From contig CM059584.1 in the NCBI GenBank assembly GCA_030407085.1, positions 101,865,001-101,929,000 on the forward strand: a DNA stretch of 64,000 nt, given 5' to 3'. Under the pieces are notes generated by a model that was given only the letters and a program-made list of their open reading frames with translations, did not search any database and had not been told where the DNA came from. The position numbers were made by a program, and so were the translations under genes. Shown here in pieces: positions 58,856 through 64,000 of this stretch. Source of the stretch: Trichopria drosophilae (lineage: Eukaryota; Arthropoda; Insecta; Hymenoptera; Diapriidae). Every line of letters starts with the position of its first letter. The stretch's first letter is position 1.

Positions 58856-61800
58856 TACCGTATATACCCGAATATAAGCACCTTTTTCACATTTTTACCC
58901 TGATAATCTAGAAGCTTCTTATATTAATGGCTTAGAAAAAGTGAAGTTAGAAAAGAGGAATTTGCGACTTTGTAGCGCCTTATGTTGGCAATAAAGAAAT
59001 ATAGAAGGTCAACTTAACTGATATTTTAGATCAAAATATAGGGGGTTATTTGGATAAAATTATGTTGACTTTTGTAAATTGACTGCATACTATACAAGCG
59101 TTTAAAAATGAAGTATATCTATACACACTTTGAGTATGACTACTCAAATTAATAGAATACTAACTTCAAAACGAAATTTTCAATACATTTATGTCAATTG
59201 AAAGTAATTTGGAATAGAAATAGAAGAAGGTTCAGAAATGACCAGAATTCAGGAATCAATCACTGAGTTATTACAAATACATTTCAATCGATTTTCATTT
59301 ACTAAGACGGAAACATGGCAGTTTTCAGATAAATTATAAGTTAAAAGTATTTTCGATGCTAAATTAACCTGATATTAGGACAAACCGTAAAAGTGTAGTT
59401 TCTTTTATAGTGAGAAGATCTAAACTAATAAGATTCTTCTAAGATGCGTTTTGAAATCCTAAAGCGGGCGATTAATAGCAATCGAAACTGTTGATGGAGT
59501 TTGTGAAAAACGCAATGCTGAATTCCAGGTACAGATTTAATCTATTGGTCAAAAAGGTTTATCAGTTGCATAAGAATAAGACTTGACAGGAAATAATTTT
59601 AAGCGAAGTTATTGATGGACCAAACGACGTAAGTGAAGGAAGAGACATTATCTCCCCACTGAATTTTTATGATGCGTTTAAAAACAATTTGAAATTATTT
59701 AACTCTTTAAGGGGAAGGTCCGGTAAGATTTGGATCTTTAGTATGTAGAACATTAATGTTTGTGAGCTTTAACACTATTTTAATACAAAAATTAAGGGGC
59801 ATACTCGAAAAAAAATTAAAAAACAGTTTCTCCATGGTTCTGAATTTTTTTTTGTTAAAAATCCGACGTAGTGAGATTATTAATTAGCAAATTTCACACC
59901 AACTTGGGTTTTAATACACTTATTTCTACTGTACAAATGCTCGCCGCCATCTTGAAATTTGAGTTTATGGAAATTAGTGTTTCCGTCATATAAAAACTTA
60001 TTTGTACTCTCGTTTACTACAAAGACAACCAAGATGTTCCTAAATAATAGACATTTTTTTAAATGCCCTCGAGCGTTCCGGGGTCTGTATTTTTCAGGTC
60101 TCTTTACAGAATTTCTTCACAGAAATAGATTCTTGGTCACAAGGGCTATGGTGTAAAGTAATGGCCTTAGGATTCGTTGCTTATAAAGCAGAAAAATCAA
60201 ACTCGGAAGTTGATTTTCCTTTGTCCAGTTTTCAAATTCTATACCACACAGGAAACTTTTAGGTTTGATTTTTGCTGTAGTTACGAGCAACAAATCCTGG
60301 CTGTATGACTTCACCCAGTTGCCCTTGCGATAAGAATCATCTTTCTGTACAGAAATTTTGAAAAAAAAATTAAAAATTGAAGGTTTATGGCGTAAAGTTT
60401 TCCCATTTTTTTACAACTTTGGATTGCTCGTCAGCCCTTAATTTCAAAAATTGTCAACGGTCAGACTCCATGTTGAAATGAAAAGCAAACTAAATAAAAA
60501 GATGTGATTGTAGATTTTTAAAGTAATAGGAACCCGTTTTTCATTGATCGAATGATAGAACATATCCTAGTAATAAATGCTAAAAAAAAGATAGCAAAAA
60601 ACAAAGATAGCTAAAAAATCTCGTTTTTTTAGTATTTAGAAAATGTGTTAAGCGCAATTTTTCGAAAATTTCTGGAGCGCCATTTGAAAAGCAACCTCAA
60701 AGCAAGTGAGATATGAATGTCCTCATTTTTAAGAAAGGGCCTAGCGGATAAGAACATCAAAATTGCCCCAGCTCGGTTTAGATTGGAAAAATTACAGTAT
60801 GTTTGTCCCATATGTGCATTTTCCTCAAAGTTTCCAATCTGTATCTATTTAACTGATCGCGTAACGTTAAAAATGGTCTTTTTCGGGTTTTATTTTTTTT
60901 CTCGAAAACCACATAACTTAAAAATTTGCAAAAAATCAGAAAAATAGTACTTATCAAAACGCACATAACAATATTTTTTTTAGTATTTAATAGCCTATAC
61001 ACAACGAGAAAAAAATTTTAATTTCCAACATTAATTTTCACTAGCTAAATATGGAGGTGGCACCGCCATTTTTTTCTCAAAATTGCATCTTCACAATTTG
61101 CATTTTGTCAAATTTTTTTGTATTTTTATATTTGGTGCAACTAAGTGAAAATCATTAAAAACTTGATTTTTTCCATAAAAAGCACCCTTAATTCGATATA
61201 TTCGACCAAATTCAGAAAATTTAATTCTAATATGCAGTGGCTTTTAATTATGTTTTATTCTAAAACATATCTCTGTTTCCATAGAATTCGATAAAGCCGG
61301 CGAAATGAATAATGAATTTGTTTAATTCCTTATTAATTGTTTATATAGTTTAAAAAATATCTAAAAAAAATTTGTAATCAATATATATAGACAAAGTGTC
61401 ATATGGACTTAATAGTGTCATTAAGGTTTTAGTCCGGTCCAAACACGTAAATAAGAAAACATAAAAATGTTATATTCATTATGTTTCGAATACAACAAAA
61501 TTGGAATGTCTACTATCCAATAATTTTGCAATTTAAGTTTATAATTTTTGGTGATGAATTTTTTTTTGAATTTATATAAAACCCATTTTTTAATACTATT
61601 AAAGTTTCGTGAAGATTAACAATTTTATAGATACGGTTTCTTAATTATATAAATAATTAATAAGGAATTAAGTGAATTCATTATTCATTTTTCCTTCTGT
61701 ATTGAATTTAAAGGAAACAGAAATGTTTTAAAATGTGTTTAAAATGAGAATAAAATAAAGTCTTCTGAAGCTTATCCCAGACATTAAAATCCAGAATTAA

Positions 61801-62605
61801 TGATGTTTTTTACGGAAAAATCAAGTTTTTAATGATTTTCACCTAGTCGCACCAAATATAAAACTTCGAAAAAATTTGACAAAATGCAGATTGTGAAGAT
61901 GCAATTTTGAGAAAAAATTGGCAGTGCCAACTCCACATTTAGCTATATCTAAAATGAATTTTGAAAATTTAAATATTTTTGGTCTCATTATGTACACGTT
62001 ATTAAATAATAAAAATAATATTGTTTCGTGTGTTTTAATAAGCACTATTTTTTTAATTTTTTTCAAATTTTTAAGTTATATGGTTTTCGAGAAAAAAAAA
62101 TAAAAACAGAAAAAGACGTTACGCGATCAGTTAAACAGATAAAGGTTTGAATCTTTCAGGTAAATACACATTTGGGATGTTTCCTATCTGAAATCCATGT
62201 ACAATTTGCGTTTATATTGGGCTTTAAAATGTTCATGAGTGGCAGTAGAAACACTGATCAATTAGCAGTTTTGTTTAGTATGTCAAACGATACAACAATC
62301 TCAGAAAGTGATTCGATGTTTGTTAAATAAAAAAAGTTGTCTGCTTGTGTTTTGTTAGAAAAACTAGACCAAAAAATGTCCAATTGGCATTATAATTAAA
62401 TACTATGAAACGGGTTTTAGTTAAGAGTTGGCCAAAGATTGGTTAAAATACGTATGGGATACTCGGAAGTTTCAAATTAATTATTTCCAGTTTTTTTTAT
62501 AAATGTCGAAGCTTATATAAAGTAAAACTTTTTTTTTCTGTTGGACACTCACAATGTAGAGGTATCTTATATTCGGGAAATTTTCATATTCTGGTAAATA
62601 CGGTA
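58856..62605. mobile_element. Possible 3.75-kb element with short inverted ends
   Basis: The left end TACCGTATATACC then CCCGAATATAAGCACC (58856-58882) is matched in inverted form at the right end by GGTATCTTATATTCGGG (62561-62577) and GGTAAATACGGTA (62593-62605), with 15 extra bases between the two blocks. The interior has no intact open frame. A younger or independent foldback sits inside it. Two unrelated copies of one short repeat could also explain the pair. Confidence 0.4.
60851..62138. mobile_element. Large foldback element, arms of about 500 bp
   Basis: The left arm (60851-61350) and right arm (61642-62138) are inverted repeats around a 291-base spacer. Shared blocks include ACTGATCGCGTAACGT, TTTTCGAGAAAA-like, TGTGAAGATGCAATTTTGAGAAAA, AAATTTGACAAAATGCA, ATCATTAAAAACTTGATTTTT, GAATAATGAATT and TTCCTTATTAATT. 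Translated shadows of the two arms share the peptide VLISTIFLIF, which shows the extent of the match but is not a gene. It is the longest inverted repeat in the window. Confidence 0.85.
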
Positions 62606-63259
62606 GGTTATTAGTTCTATACAAACCCTGAATCATCAAACGTCCATTATAAAATGTTATTTTTATGCAATCACCATAAGTACTTTCAATTATTCTGCAT
62701 AAACCACTTTATGGTTATAAATTAAAGGAACGTGAATCCTTTATATGTTCAATTTCAAGTACATCTTCTATGAGAACATCATTATACATGATGACGAGAA
62801 ATATACAGTCGTAGCTTAACTTTTAATTAGTGCACTGCAATTCATTCAGTAATCATTTATAAAGTACATTATTTATCATTAATTAGTGCCAAAAGTAATG
62901 CTTCGTATACAAAAACTTTTTTCTAGGTGTAGGCGATGATATAATGAAGACTACTAAATACTTTAATCGGTGTACTATTGTAGATAAATATAGCGGATTA
63001 GTAAGTAAAAAGTAGTGGATGCAGTTATAAAGATATGCAATACGTGCAGCGCTGTACGATCGTCGACCGCAGTACTTACGTTATCAGTGAAATTATCACT
63101 GCTGCGGTCGCACTCCTTCACATTCCAATAGAGCCTGGCTTCGCGCAGGTGTTTCTATCAGAACCCACCACCATAAAGACCCAGCGAAGCCAACGTAGTC
63201 GAATCAAACGTACGCCATGTGGACATGCCAAAAACACAGAACATGCCGCTAGTGCGATC

Positions 63260-63766
63260 CGCATTAACCAAGCAGAAATCAACTAGCCATAAGTACTCAT
63301 AACTCCTACATTCAACCAATCATCAAAAGTTATTTCAAAACAGCAGACAATCACTGATTTGTAACAACTGACATTGGTTTAAGCTTAAAAATTAATTTTG
63401 CAATATTTATTTTCAATGTTTATAGTGCCTTATCTTTTGAAGTCAGAAAGGTGTTTGCCCAATTCAGAAATTGCACGGTTCAAATCCCGCCACTGCCTTT
63501 TTTTCAAAAATAATAAAATTGTAAATCTTAAAAAATGTCCATTTAATTCTGAATTGTACAAACAAATTTTTTACTTCTGATAAACCAACTAACTTTAGAA
63601 TTAAACGTCTCCAAAATAATCATTGATGGTTATGTCTTTCGTTCGACTATATAATTACAAAGAACAGTGAACAAGCAGCAACTCATAAGATATAATAAGC
63701 GCCATGTGCATTTTGAAACAAATCGATTTCGCACTAACTGCTATCGATGTGTGCTTGGTTAATGCG
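63260..63766. repeat. 15-bp inverted repeat pair around a 0.5-kb segment
   Basis: CGCATTAACCAAGCA (63260-63274) and TGCTTGGTTAATGCG (63752-63766) are exact reverse complements, and TCGCACTA-type motifs lie next to both. Just upstream, at 63,068-63,112, GACCGCAG/CTGCGGTC forms another stem. A lone pol III B-box-like GGTTCAAATCC at 63478-63488 lies between the repeats without a convincing A box. It is possibly a decayed non-autonomous element. Confidence 0.45.
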
Positions 63767-64000
63767 ACACATCCTCGTGACGAAAGTTCCCATGCAAAGC
63801 GAGTCTCCCTGCTCAATTGTAACATGATTAGTGATTAATAGTTAAATATTTCAACAAACGCAAAACTCGTCAATTCAAAGTTAGTTCCTGTAGTATTTGT
63901 ATCAACTATATTTTGTACCAAATGTTTGTAACGTTTGATTTTCAAGATCTCTTTACTGCAGCGCTGAAAAAAGTAAACATAAAATGTCAACATAAAGTGT

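Larger units (their letters stand above)
57536..64000 (-). other. Itpr: Itpr intron continuing past the window edge
   Basis: No further Itpr exon was recognised in these 6.5 kb. The region holds a 3.75-kb inverted-end element (58,856-62,605) containing a large foldback, and a 15-bp inverted repeat pair at 63,260 and 63,752. Confidence 0.6.

Noticed and set aside
60717..61002. Open frames on both strands at 60.7-61.0 kb and 61.9-62.1 kb sharing a VLISTIFLIF peptide
   Set aside because: The shared peptide comes from the two arms of a foldback. There is no start context or known family.
62960..63170. Possible upstream Itpr exon on the minus strand (HLREARLYWNVKE, donor GTAAGT)
   Set aside because: The peptide does not match the IP3 receptor region expected before [10 protein letters not shown], and the segment overlaps a strong stem-loop, so it is probably a repeat.
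63420..63500. tRNA gene around the GGTTCAAATCC motif
   Set aside because: No A box or acceptor-stem complement at the right distance.

Overview
The window looks like insect nuclear DNA, possibly hymenopteran. It is AT-rich, with small GT-AG-spliced exons in large introns, a Tigger/pogo-like transposase, a tRNA-derived SINE-like element, an R1-like LINE relic, a solo LTR and a long homogeneous satellite. No species can be named from the sequence alone.

Left part (1-5,640) is repeat-rich. It holds a broken three-exon pogo/Tigger-type transposase (356-2,760, +), a GC-rich tRNA-derived SINE-like element on the minus strand (about 3,010-3,520), a 46-bp minisatellite and an 11-bp microsatellite. 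Positions 5,640-21,735 are a 16-kb tandem satellite with a 560-bp unit and about 29 copies. It is diverged at its left edge and almost identical elsewhere. Its right edge cuts abruptly into a minus-strand pseudogene (21,736-24,743) of an uncharacterised multicopy protein family that carries one stop codon and two frameshifts.

Right part (about 25,640-57,535, minus strand) is the 3' half of the inositol 1,4,5-trisphosphate receptor gene (Itpr). I could place 20 coding exons with consistent GT-AG boundaries and phases. They sum to 3,636 bases, an exact multiple of three, giving 1,211 codons plus a stop. They cover the coupling region, all six membrane segments, the pore with its GGGIGD filter, the zinc-binding linker and the C-terminal coiled coil. 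The 5' half, with the ligand-binding domains, lies beyond position 64,000. A 138-base phase-0 open segment at 51,894-52,031 sits exactly where the vertebrate SII alternative segment is inserted and is proposed as a cassette exon.

The Itpr introns hold many non-autonomous elements: a solo LTR with a 5-bp target duplication, a MITE with TA target duplication, several long foldbacks with arms of about 165-500 bp, a diverged 0.7-kb direct duplication, a Tc1-like transposase scrap, an R1-like LINE relic, and a degenerate hammerhead-like motif. The region 57,536-64,000 is apparently one more long intron of Itpr. The clearest points of interest are the satellite/pseudogene junction, the satellite's linked-variant mosaic, the candidate Itpr cassette exon, and the clustering of foldbacks in the introns of one conserved gene.
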